7,790 nt of DNA from an uncultured Flavobacteriales bacterium (GTDB lineage Bacteria; Bacteroidota; Bacteroidia; Flavobacteriales_D; Sanyastnellaceae), in contig CALKUW010000020.1 of NCBI GenBank assembly GCA_937996585.1, forward strand, positions 1-7,790. The letters are read 5' to 3'. Numbering within the stretch: the first letter of the stretch is position 1; each line of letters opens with the position of its first letter. Under the pieces are notes generated by a model. That model did no database searches. It was not told the origin of the DNA and worked only from the letters and a program-made list of their open reading frames with translations. A program made the position numbers and the translations under genes. Positions 1-5,996 of this stretch are shown here, piece by piece.

Positions 1-804
1 GCGGCCATGATGCAGGCCGAACTCGCCAAGCACTTCAATCTGCACTGGACGCTGTTCCTCGTACCCGTGGGGGTCATCGTCCTCATTGCCCGCAAGGTGG
101 CTCCGGTACCCGCCCTGTTCCTCGGGGTGCTCGGTGGCGCCTTGGCCGCTGCCATTGCCCAGCCGCAACTGCTCTCCAGCCTCGCGGAGGACGCCCTTGG
201 CCCTGCCCTCGGACTCGGCCCCACCCGCATTGGTACGGCCTTCACCGCCCTCATGGCAGCAGCAGCCTTGGACACCACCATCGAAACCGGCAATCCGGTT
301 GTCACGGACCTGTTGTCCTCGGGGGGCATGGCGGGGATGCTCAATACCGTCTGGCTCATCATCTGCGCCCTCACCTTCGGCGCGGTCATGGGAGCGGCCG
401 GATTCCTGGAACGCATCACGGAAGCCATCCTCACCGCCGTCCGGGGCACCTTCTCGCTTGTCTTCGGCACGGCCTTCTCCAGCGTGGTATTCAATGTGAT
501 CGCGGCAGACCAGTACATCGCCATCGTCGTTCCGGGCCGCATGTTCCGCGAAGCCTACAAGGAGCGCGGCGCCGCCCCCCAATTGCTGAGCCGGACACTG
601 GAGGACGCCGGAACGGTGACCAGTGTGCTGATCCCCTGGAACACCTGCGGTGTGGCGCAAAGCGGCGTACTCGGGGTCGGTGTACTGGCCTTCGCCCCGT
701 ATTGCGTGTTCAATTACGTCAGCCCCCTGATGACCCTCCTGGTCGCCGCCATCGGCTTCAAGATTCCCGCACCGGCCGCGGAGGGAGGAGAATCCGCCGG
801 CTGA
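1..804 (+). CDS. nhaC: Na+/H+ antiporter, NhaC family (5' end outside window)
   Basis: Inner-membrane secondary transporter that exchanges Na+ for H+ and supports pH and sodium homeostasis. The frame is open from base 1, so the first visible Met (base 7) is probably internal. The 267 visible residues correspond to roughly the C-terminal half of a family usually near 480-500 residues. About six hydrophobic segments are visible (near residues 15-30, 35-53, 78-90, 116-134, 151-168 and 222-253). NhaC-like blocks include ETGNPVV (95-101), ADQYIAIVVPGRMF (169-182) and SRTLEDAGTVTSVLIPWNTC (197-216), followed by QSGVLGV and APYCVFNYVSPLMT. The family call rests on these blocks. Ion specificity is inferred, since some NhaC relatives carry other substrates such as malate or lactate. 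The tail is short and polar (PAPAAEGGESAG). uvrA follows 37 bases later on the same strand. Confidence 0.9.
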   Translation, partial: AAMMQAELAKHFNLHWTLFLVPVGVIVLIARKVAPVPALFLGVLGGALAAAIAQPQLLSSLAEDALGPALGLGPTRIGTAFTALMAAAALDTTIETGNPVVTDLLSSGGMAGMLNTVWLIICALTFGAVMGAAGFLERITEAILTAVRGTFSLVFGTAFSSVVFNVIAADQYIAIVVPGRMFREAYKERGAAPQLLSRTLEDAGTVTSVLIPWNTCGVAQSGVLGVGVLAFAPYCVFNYVSPLMTLLVAAIGFKIPAPAAEGGESAG

Positions 805-823
805 GGGGAACCCGACGCCCCTC
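803..823 (+). terminator. Weak hairpin between nhaC and uvrA
   Basis: GAGGGG (803-808) can pair with CCCCTC (818-823) across a 9-base loop, starting in the nhaC stop codon. No run of T follows, only TGATTGTTG. The same GGGGAA (805-810) could instead pair with TTCCCC (835-840) just before the uvrA start. It could be a leaky terminator or chance pairing in GC-rich DNA; the evidence is weak. Confidence 0.2.
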
Positions 824-841
824 TGATTGTTGCATTCCCCG

Positions 842-3733
842 ATGGAACAGGAAGTCTACCCCACGCTTCAGGACGACAGGGTCATCCGTGTGGAGCGCGC
901 CGGGGAGAACAACCTGCAGGACATTGACGTGACCATCCCCCGAAACCGTCTCGTGGTGGTCACCGGGGTCAGCGGATCCGGCAAATCCAGCCTCGCCTTC
1001 GACACCCTCCACGCGGAGGGACAGCGACGCTATCTGGAGACCTTCAGCGCCTACGCGCGGCAATTCATGGGCGGCCTGGAGCGGCCGAAAGTCGAGCGCA
1101 TCACCGGGCTGAGCCCCGTCATCGCCATCGAGCAGAAGACCATCAGCCGCAATCCGCGGTCGACCGTGGGCACGGTGACCGAACTGCTCGACTTCCTGCG
1201 CGTCCTGTTTGCCCGGGCATCGACCGCCTACTCCAGTGCCACGGGCGAGCCCATGGTGCGCTTCACGGATGAGGGCATCCTCGGCCGCATCGCGCAGGAC
1301 CATGCCGGAGAGCGGCTCCTCCTCCTGGCCCCGTTGGTGCGGGGGCGCAAGGGGCATTACCGCGAGCTCTTCGAAACGGTCCAGAAGCAGGGCTACCTCC
1401 GCGCGCGGGTGGACGGTGAAGTGGTGGAACTCGAGCCGGGCTTCAGGGTGGACCGGTACAAGGTGCACGACATCGAGGTCGTCGTGGACCGCATCGTCAT
1501 GCCGGACGTCCCTGCCATCGATGCGGAGGGCAAACCGGCCGACGAAGAGACCGAACGCGTCATGCGGTCCCTCCGCACGGCGCTCGCCATGGGCAAGGGC
1601 AGCATGATGGTGCTCCCTGTGGACGATGCCATCCCCCGCCATTTCTCCCGCGCCCTCATGTGTCCCACCACCGGGATCAGCTACCCGGAACCCGAGCCCA
1701 ACCTGTTCTCCTTCAACTCCCCCTACGGCGCTTGCACGACCTGCAATGGGCTTGGGCAGGTGGCGGAGGCGGACCGCTCGCTCATCATCCCGGACGACAG
1801 CAAGAACCTGAGGCAGGGCGGATTGGCTCCGCTCGGCGCGCTCAAGGCCGGATGGACCCGCGATGTCGTCGAAGCCATCCTGACCGGCGGCGGATACAGT
1901 GCGCGGACGCCCTTCGGGGATGTTGACGAGGCCACGTTGTCCACCATCCTCTACGGCGCCGACAAGCCGGTGACCTTGCCCGGAAAGGCGGGAACCAAGG
2001 AACGCAAGGTCCGTTTCGACGGGCTCATCGCCACCATCGAACGCGCCGCCAAAGACGGATCAGGTGCGCCACTGCGTCGCTGGGCGCAGAAGTTCCTGCA
2101 CAAGCGCCCCTGTCCCGCGTGCGGTGGGTCCCGCCTGAAGCCCACTGCCCACCAGTTCAAGATTGGCGGGGCCACCCTGCCCGATGTTGTCGCCATGGAC
2201 CTGGGTGCATTGGCGGACTGGGTCAAGGAAGCAGCGGAGAGCATGGATGTGCGCCAGGAAGCCATCGCACGCGAACCATTGAAGGAAATTGGAGGCCGAC
2301 TGGGCTTCCTGCTCGACATGGGGTTGGAGTACCTTACGTTGGATCGACCGGCTCGTTCCCTCAGCGGTGGGGAAGCCCAGCGCATCCGGCTCGCCACACA
2401 GATTGGATCCAAGCTGACGGGGGTACTGTACATCCTGGATGAACCCAGCATCGGACTGCACCAAAGGGACAACCAACGGCTCATCGACAGCCTGAAAACG
2501 CTGCGAGACGTGGGCAACACCGTCATCGTGGTGGAGCACGACGAGGACATGATGCGGCAGGCCGACCACCTCATCGACATCGGACCCGGGGCCGGCAAGA
2601 ACGGCGGCATGGTGGTCGCCCAGGGGCCGCCCTCCGCCCACCTCGCCCAGGGCAGCGTCACCGCCAAGTTCATCGACGGCAGCCGCCAGATCGACATTCC
2701 GGCGAAGCGGCGGAAGGGCAACCGAAAAAAGCTCTCCCTTATCGGCGCCAACGGACACAACCTCAAGGCCGTCGACCTCAAACTCCCACTGGGCACCTTC
2801 ATCTGCGTAACAGGGGTCAGTGGCAGCGGCAAAAGCAGCTTGATCAACCAGACCCTGCACCCGGCGCTGCACAACCACTACTACGAGGAGACCAAGCGTC
2901 CCTTGCCCTTCAAGAAGATCAACGGACTTCAGCACCTCGACAAGGTCATCGCCATCGACCAGAGCCCCATCGGGCGTACACCCCGGTCGAACCCGGCGAC
3001 CTACACAGGGATGTTCAACGAGATCCGCAACCTCTTCACCCAGCTCCCGGAGGCCAAGATTCGCGGCTACAAGCCGGGGCGGTTCTCCTTCAATGTCGCC
3101 GGGGGTCGCTGCGAGACCTGCAAAGGTGCCGGTCTGCGGACCATCGAAATGAACTTCCTCCCCGACGTCCATGTGCCGTGCGAGGATTGCGGAGGCAAGC
3201 GCTACAACCGCGAAACGGTCGAAATACGGTACCGCGGCAAGTCCATTGCCGACATCCTCGGCATGACAGTGGAGGAGGCGCTGGCCTTCTTCGATGCCTA
3301 CCCCAAGATCAAGCGGGTTTGCGGCACCCTGCGGGATGTCGGACTCGGCTACATCACGCTCGGTCAGGCCTCGACCACCCTCTCCGGCGGTGAGGCCCAG
3401 CGCGTGAAGCTCGCCACGGAGCTGGCCCGCAAGGACACCGGCAACACCTTCTACATCCTCGACGAGCCCACGACCGGCCTCCACTTCCAGGACGTGGAAA
3501 TGCTGCTGAATGTGCTGCACCGATTGGTGGATCAAGGCAATACGGTACTGGTCATCGAGCACCAGTTGGACGTCATCTGCAACGCCGACCACATCGTGGA
3601 CATCGGTCCTGAGGGCGGGCATGCCGGTGGTACCATCGTGTGTGAGGGTACACCGGAGGAGGTGGCCAAGGCCGGAAACGGGGCAACGGCGCCCCACATC
3701 CGTGCCACCCTCGACCTTCGGAATTCCGTATAA
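842..3733 (+). CDS. uvrA: UvrABC excision nuclease subunit A (damage-recognition ATPase)
   Basis: Cytoplasmic ABC-type ATPase that, as a dimer with UvrB, finds bulky DNA lesions and loads UvrB for incision by UvrC. The 963 residues (from ATG 842) match the usual 940-970. Visible order: Walker A GVSGSGKSS (42-50); UvrB-binding and insertion region (about 120-260); first zinc module (C274, C298, C301); CPAC (424-427); signature LSGGEAQR (507-514) with Walker B YILDEPSIGLH (530-540); second Walker A GVSGSGKSS (658-666); DQSPIGRTPRSNPATYTG (706-723); zinc finger C757-x2-C760-x19-C780-x2-C783; signature LSGGEAQR (847-854) with YILDEPTTGLH (871-881). All ATPase motifs are intact. A TTG at 827 would add five residues, and an in-frame TGA at 824-826 rules out anything longer. 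ATG is preferred, although no clear Shine-Dalgarno precedes it. In the first zinc module the expected second Cys is Thr277 (CPTTG). Bacteroidota often carry more than one UvrA paralogue; this one looks full-function. Confidence 0.97.
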   Translation: MEQEVYPTLQDDRVIRVERAGENNLQDIDVTIPRNRLVVVTGVSGSGKSSLAFDTLHAEGQRRYLETFSAYARQFMGGLERPKVERITGLSPVIAIEQKTISRNPRSTVGTVTELLDFLRVLFARASTAYSSATGEPMVRFTDEGILGRIAQDHAGERLLLLAPLVRGRKGHYRELFETVQKQGYLRARVDGEVVELEPGFRVDRYKVHDIEVVVDRIVMPDVPAIDAEGKPADEETERVMRSLRTALAMGKGSMMVLPVDDAIPRHFSRALMCPTTGISYPEPEPNLFSFNSPYGACTTCNGLGQVAEADRSLIIPDDSKNLRQGGLAPLGALKAGWTRDVVEAILTGGGYSARTPFGDVDEATLSTILYGADKPVTLPGKAGTKERKVRFDGLIATIERAAKDGSGAPLRRWAQKFLHKRPCPACGGSRLKPTAHQFKIGGATLPDVVAMDLGALADWVKEAAESMDVRQEAIAREPLKEIGGRLGFLLDMGLEYLTLDRPARSLSGGEAQRIRLATQIGSKLTGVLYILDEPSIGLHQRDNQRLIDSLKTLRDVGNTVIVVEHDEDMMRQADHLIDIGPGAGKNGGMVVAQGPPSAHLAQGSVTAKFIDGSRQIDIPAKRRKGNRKKLSLIGANGHNLKAVDLKLPLGTFICVTGVSGSGKSSLINQTLHPALHNHYYEETKRPLPFKKINGLQHLDKVIAIDQSPIGRTPRSNPATYTGMFNEIRNLFTQLPEAKIRGYKPGRFSFNVAGGRCETCKGAGLRTIEMNFLPDVHVPCEDCGGKRYNRETVEIRYRGKSIADILGMTVEEALAFFDAYPKIKRVCGTLRDVGLGYITLGQASTTLSGGEAQRVKLATELARKDTGNTFYILDEPTTGLHFQDVEMLLNVLHRLVDQGNTVLVIEHQLDVICNADHIVDIGPEGGHAGGTIVCEGTPEEVAKAGNGATAPHIRATLDLRNSV

Positions 3734-3748
3734 TATTCCGTATCTTGA
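3717..3748 (+). promoter_or_regulatory. Candidate promoter and 9-bp direct repeat at the uvrA 3' end
   Basis: This is an AT-rich spot in otherwise GC-rich DNA, spanning the uvrA stop codon. ATTCCGTAT occurs twice, at 3723-3731 and 3735-3743, a 12-base period. TATCTTGA (3741-3748) partly resembles the Bacteroidota -7 box TAnnTTTG, and TTCG (3717-3720) lies 20 bases upstream where the TTTG -33 element would sit. TATAAT at 3729-3734 matches a classical -10 box but has no obvious -35. If used, transcription would start almost at the ATG at 3755. Match quality is modest. Confidence 0.25.
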
Positions 3749-3754
3749 GGGGTC

Positions 3755-4450
3755 ATGGTCAGAAAATCGCACCTGGACCCACGCAGCTGGAATGACATCA
3801 AGGCCCATGACAGCTGGTCCATCTTCAAAATCATGTCCGAGTTCGTCGAAGGCTTTGCCGGCCTTCAGCGCGTCGGCCCCTGCATCAGCATTTTCGGATC
3901 GGCCCGGAAAGACCCGAATGACCCGGATTACAAGCTCTCCACGGAAATCGGCTACAAGCTGGTCGAGAACGGGTACGGCGTGATCACCGGCGGTGGTCCG
4001 GGCATCATGGAAGCCGGAAACAAAGGCGCCCATGAGGCCGGTGGTGTATCGGTCGGACTCAACATGAACCTGCCTCACGAGCAGCACCATAACCCGTACA
4101 TCAATCCGGAGACGAGCCTCGAATTCGACTACTTCTTCGTCCGGAAGGTCATGTTCATGAAGTACAGCCAGGGCTACATCGTCCTGCCTGGCGGATTCGG
4201 AACATTGGATGAGTTGTTCGAGGCCATGACACTCATCCAGACGGGCAAATCCAAGCGGTTTCCCATCGTGCTGGTCCGTTCGGAATTCTGGACCGGGCTG
4301 GTCGATTGGATCAAGGACACCCTGTTGCAGAAGAACGCCACCATCAGTGCCAAGGACCTCGACCTCATCCAGGTCGTCGACACCGCCGACGAAGCCGTCG
4401 CCATCCTCAACAAGTTCTACGAGGATTACCTGATGAAGCCCAACTTCTGA
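3755..4450 (+). CDS. LOG-family Rossmann protein (TIGR00730 type, putative nucleoside monophosphate phosphoribohydrolase)
   Basis: A 231-residue cytoplasmic Rossmann-fold protein of the LOG / lysine-decarboxylase-like family. Characterised members hydrolyse the N-glycosidic bond of nucleoside 5'-monophosphates, including cytokinin riboside monophosphates in plants and some bacteria. The fold starts with CISIFGSAR (43-51). The phosphate-binding loop is GGGPGIMEAGNKGA (79-92), FFVRKVMF (127-134) carries the conserved Arg-Lys, and PGGFGTLDE (145-153) is the family hallmark PGGxGTxxE. The older 'lysine decarboxylase' label is a misannotation. ATG 3755 is the first start after an in-frame TGA at 3746-3748. 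It lies 21 bases after uvrA and may be cotranscribed with it or use its own promoter. About 40 residues precede the Rossmann core, longer than in the smallest LOG proteins. True substrate unknown; a housekeeping role in nucleotide salvage is inferred. Confidence 0.9.
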   Translation: MVRKSHLDPRSWNDIKAHDSWSIFKIMSEFVEGFAGLQRVGPCISIFGSARKDPNDPDYKLSTEIGYKLVENGYGVITGGGPGIMEAGNKGAHEAGGVSVGLNMNLPHEQHHNPYINPETSLEFDYFFVRKVMFMKYSQGYIVLPGGFGTLDELFEAMTLIQTGKSKRFPIVLVRSEFWTGLVDWIKDTLLQKNATISAKDLDLIQVVDTADEAVAILNKFYEDYLMKPNF

Positions 4451-4479
4451 CGCAACGGTCAGGCCGTTCCCTTCGTTGG

Positions 4480-4881
4480 ATGGACATGCCGTTCCGCGGA
4501 ATTGTATTGCCCGTCCTGGCCATGGGGCTGCTTTTTGCCGGGTGCGAAGGCAGCACGATGATGACCCACACCTTCCACAACCGGACGGCGGACACACTCG
4601 TCATTCAGGCGCACTTCGACAGCTTGCCCTGGTATGACACCGTGGAGGTGGTACTCCCCCCGCAAGAGCTGCACACCCTGTATACGTACGACATGTGGGG
4701 CAAGTGCCACGATTGCTTCGGGCTGGACGTCCCCATGAATTGGGTCGATACCCTCGAACTCAGTACCCATGCTTGGCTGGACTATCCGGACGACGGGGAT
4801 TGGACCACCGAGACCGATGAGGGCTTGAGCTGGATCCGCTTCGACCATACCCTGAACATCGGCGTTGCCGACGTGGAGTGA
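4480..4881 (+). CDS. Small acidic predicted lipoprotein, family not recognised
   Basis: A 133-residue protein with a short N-terminus (MDMPFR), a hydrophobic stretch (8-20) and LLFAGC ending at Cys22. This looks like a signal peptidase II lipobox, with Phe instead of the usual Leu at -3. An alternative ATG at 4486 would remove two residues and leave the signal intact. The mature part is acidic (about 20 Asp/Glu, three Lys/Arg) and rich in Trp (six), and alternating hydrophobic patterns suggest beta strands. A CxxC pair (C76, C79, within GKCHDCFG) could bind a metal or form a disulfide; this is inference. I recognise no family. The gene follows the LOG gene by 29 bases and precedes the type IX cargo gene by 31, so it is probably cotranscribed. 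An upstream in-frame extension to 4306 exists but overlaps the LOG gene and would bury the signal peptide, so it was rejected. Confidence 0.72.
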   Translation: MDMPFRGIVLPVLAMGLLFAGCEGSTMMTHTFHNRTADTLVIQAHFDSLPWYDTVEVVLPPQELHTLYTYDMWGKCHDCFGLDVPMNWVDTLELSTHAWLDYPDDGDWTTETDEGLSWIRFDHTLNIGVADVE

Positions 4882-4912
4882 GTGCCCGTCCTTTGGGGCG
4901 CAAATCGACCCC

Positions 4913-5878
4913 ATGAAGCACCTCCTTCTCCCCTTTCTGCTCCTCACCCTGTCCACAGGCGCGCAGTTGCCCTACAGCTTGGAAGTCCTCGACCAGCCAT
5001 ACGCGCCACTCGAAGATGCAGCGCCGCTCGAATTCGACATGTACGACTACGAGGAGGGATGGGACGATCCCGAATTCATGGTGGACCTCGGATTTGAAGT
5101 CGATTTGGATGGTCTCGCCTTTGAGCAGGTGTTCCAGATCGGCACGGGCACCATCCTTTTCTCCAACAGCAACCCTTTCGCCGGCTTCATCCCCATTTCC
5201 TATGACCTGGCGGACATCGGATTCTCCAATCCCAAGACCCCTTCTCTCATCCGATGGGAAACCACGGGAGAGCCCGGCAACCAGGTGTTCGCCCTCGAGT
5301 GGGCCAATGCCGGCTTCTACGAGGAGGTGTTCGGTGGAGGCGGCCCTGAAAACCCCAGTTTCGTCAACGTTCAGATGCGCATCTTCGAAGCCACGGGCGT
5401 CATCGAATACCACTATGGCTCCTCCTCCATCGGACCCGCCATCACCGAGCCCACTTGGGCCGCGCTCGTGTTGAGCTTCGACTACAACTACTACAATGGC
5501 AGCTTCCTGATGCCCATCGGCGACCCCGCCAATCCCACCTTGGAGCTGGTGACCGATTTCTACGACCTCTACTACGAGGAATTCCTGACCGGATACCCAG
5601 CCGACGGAACGGTCTACCGCTTCACGCCCACCGGGGAGACGCTGGGCTTGGCCGAGGCTGAATGGCGTGAAGTGAAGGCCTGGCCGAACCCGACTTCGGG
5701 CCTGGTGCAAGTCGACTTCAACGGTCAGCACGAATGGACGCTGATCGATGCCTTCGGCCGGGAAGTCCTGAAAGGAACGGGGCAGGACGGCGTGCACCTC
5801 CACCTCGATGCGCTCGAAGCGGGCGCCTACCTATTCCGGCTTGACAATGGGCAGGTGCAACGCATCGTCCGCCACTGA
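4913..5878 (+). CDS. Secreted acidic protein with type IX secretion sorting domain
   Basis: A 321-residue protein exported by Sec and then across the outer membrane by the type IX system of Bacteroidota. Residues 1-17 form a signal peptide (MKHLLLPFLLLTLSTGA) with likely cleavage before Gln18. The C-terminal 75 residues (247-321) resemble a type A sorting domain (TIGR04183-like): WPNPTSG (257-263), then DAFGREVLKG, LEAGAYLFRLD and a basic end, QRIVRH. This end is normally cleaved, and the protein is either released or anchored. The body (18-246) looks all-beta and has about 37 Asp/Glu but only four Lys/Arg, with Tyr/Asp/Glu clusters near residues 42-55, 183-190 and 216-224. PADGTVYRF (229-237) is a phrase I associate with uncharacterised Flavobacteriales secreted proteins. 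No catalytic motif is evident; a surface or adhesive role is a guess. An ATG at 4865 would add 16 residues ahead of the signal peptide and overlap the lipoprotein gene, so 4913 is preferred. Confidence 0.85.
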   Translation: MKHLLLPFLLLTLSTGAQLPYSLEVLDQPYAPLEDAAPLEFDMYDYEEGWDDPEFMVDLGFEVDLDGLAFEQVFQIGTGTILFSNSNPFAGFIPISYDLADIGFSNPKTPSLIRWETTGEPGNQVFALEWANAGFYEEVFGGGGPENPSFVNVQMRIFEATGVIEYHYGSSSIGPAITEPTWAALVLSFDYNYYNGSFLMPIGDPANPTLELVTDFYDLYYEEFLTGYPADGTVYRFTPTGETLGLAEAEWREVKAWPNPTSGLVQVDFNGQHEWTLIDAFGREVLKGTGQDGVHLHLDALEAGAYLFRLDNGQVQRIVRH

Positions 5879-5885
5879 CACCATC

Positions 5886-5898
5886 TGACAGCCTGTCA
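5886..5898. promoter_or_regulatory. 13-bp dyad TGACAG-C-CTGTCA, operator-like
   Basis: A perfect 6-base inverted repeat around one central base, 7 bases after the stop of the secreted-protein gene. Its left half belongs to a repeated CTGACA motif (5875, 5885, 5917; CTGACG at 5945). As RNA the central loop is too small for the full stem, so a DNA site for a dimeric regulator is the more natural reading. No regulator is recognised, and it is not the CIRCE element of heat-shock genes. Confidence 0.25.
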
Positions 5899-5900
5899 TT

Positions 5901-5940
5901 GGAAACCGCCGGCCTGCTGACAGGTCGGCGGTTTTCGTTT
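5901..5940 (+). terminator. Strong intrinsic terminator
   Basis: AAACCGCCG (5903-5911) pairs perfectly with CGGCGGTTT (5926-5934). After a G-U pair (5912/5925) the stem continues with CCTG (5913-5916) and CAGG (5921-5924), closing on a CTGA tetraloop. That gives about 14 consecutive pairs, followed by T-rich sequence (TTTTCGTTT, 5932-5940). It lies 22 bases after the secreted-protein stop and about 60 before htpG, so it separates the upstream unit from htpG. The reverse strand has only a short A/T flank, so bidirectional use is less likely. Confidence 0.85.
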
Positions 5941-5996
5941 CCCCCTGACGGCACGGCACGGGATTTGACGTTGGGCAAGCACGACATTGATTCATC

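Noticed and set aside
758..1642. Minus-strand open frame (294 codons) opposite the start of uvrA
   Set aside because: Antisense shadow of a well-supported gene, with His/Asp/Gly-rich composition and no family motif.
4454..4468. Small hairpin AACGG/CCGTT after the LOG gene as a terminator
   Set aside because: Only five to six pairs and no T-run follows; such pairing is expected by chance in a GC-rich 29-base gap.
2060..4597. Very long open frame on the minus strand (845 codons) antisense to uvrA and the LOG gene
   Set aside because: It lies opposite two genes with unmistakable family motifs and shows no recognisable domain. Long antisense frames are expected in high-GC genes because codon bias keeps stops rare on the opposite strand.
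4306..4881. Longer 191-residue version of the lipoprotein gene
   Set aside because: The extra 58 residues overlap the LOG gene in another frame and would place the signal peptide and lipobox in the middle of the protein.
4864..4895. Possible promoter for the secreted-protein gene (GTTG, 20 bases, GTCCTTTG)
   Set aside because: Only the TTTG half of the -7 box matches; the TA is missing and the -33 match is partial, so cotranscription from upstream is as likely.
5964..5970. TTTGACG upstream of htpG as a -33/-35 element
   Set aside because: No TAnnTTTG or TATAAT-like box follows at the right distance, and no CIRCE heat-shock element is present in the 118-base gap.
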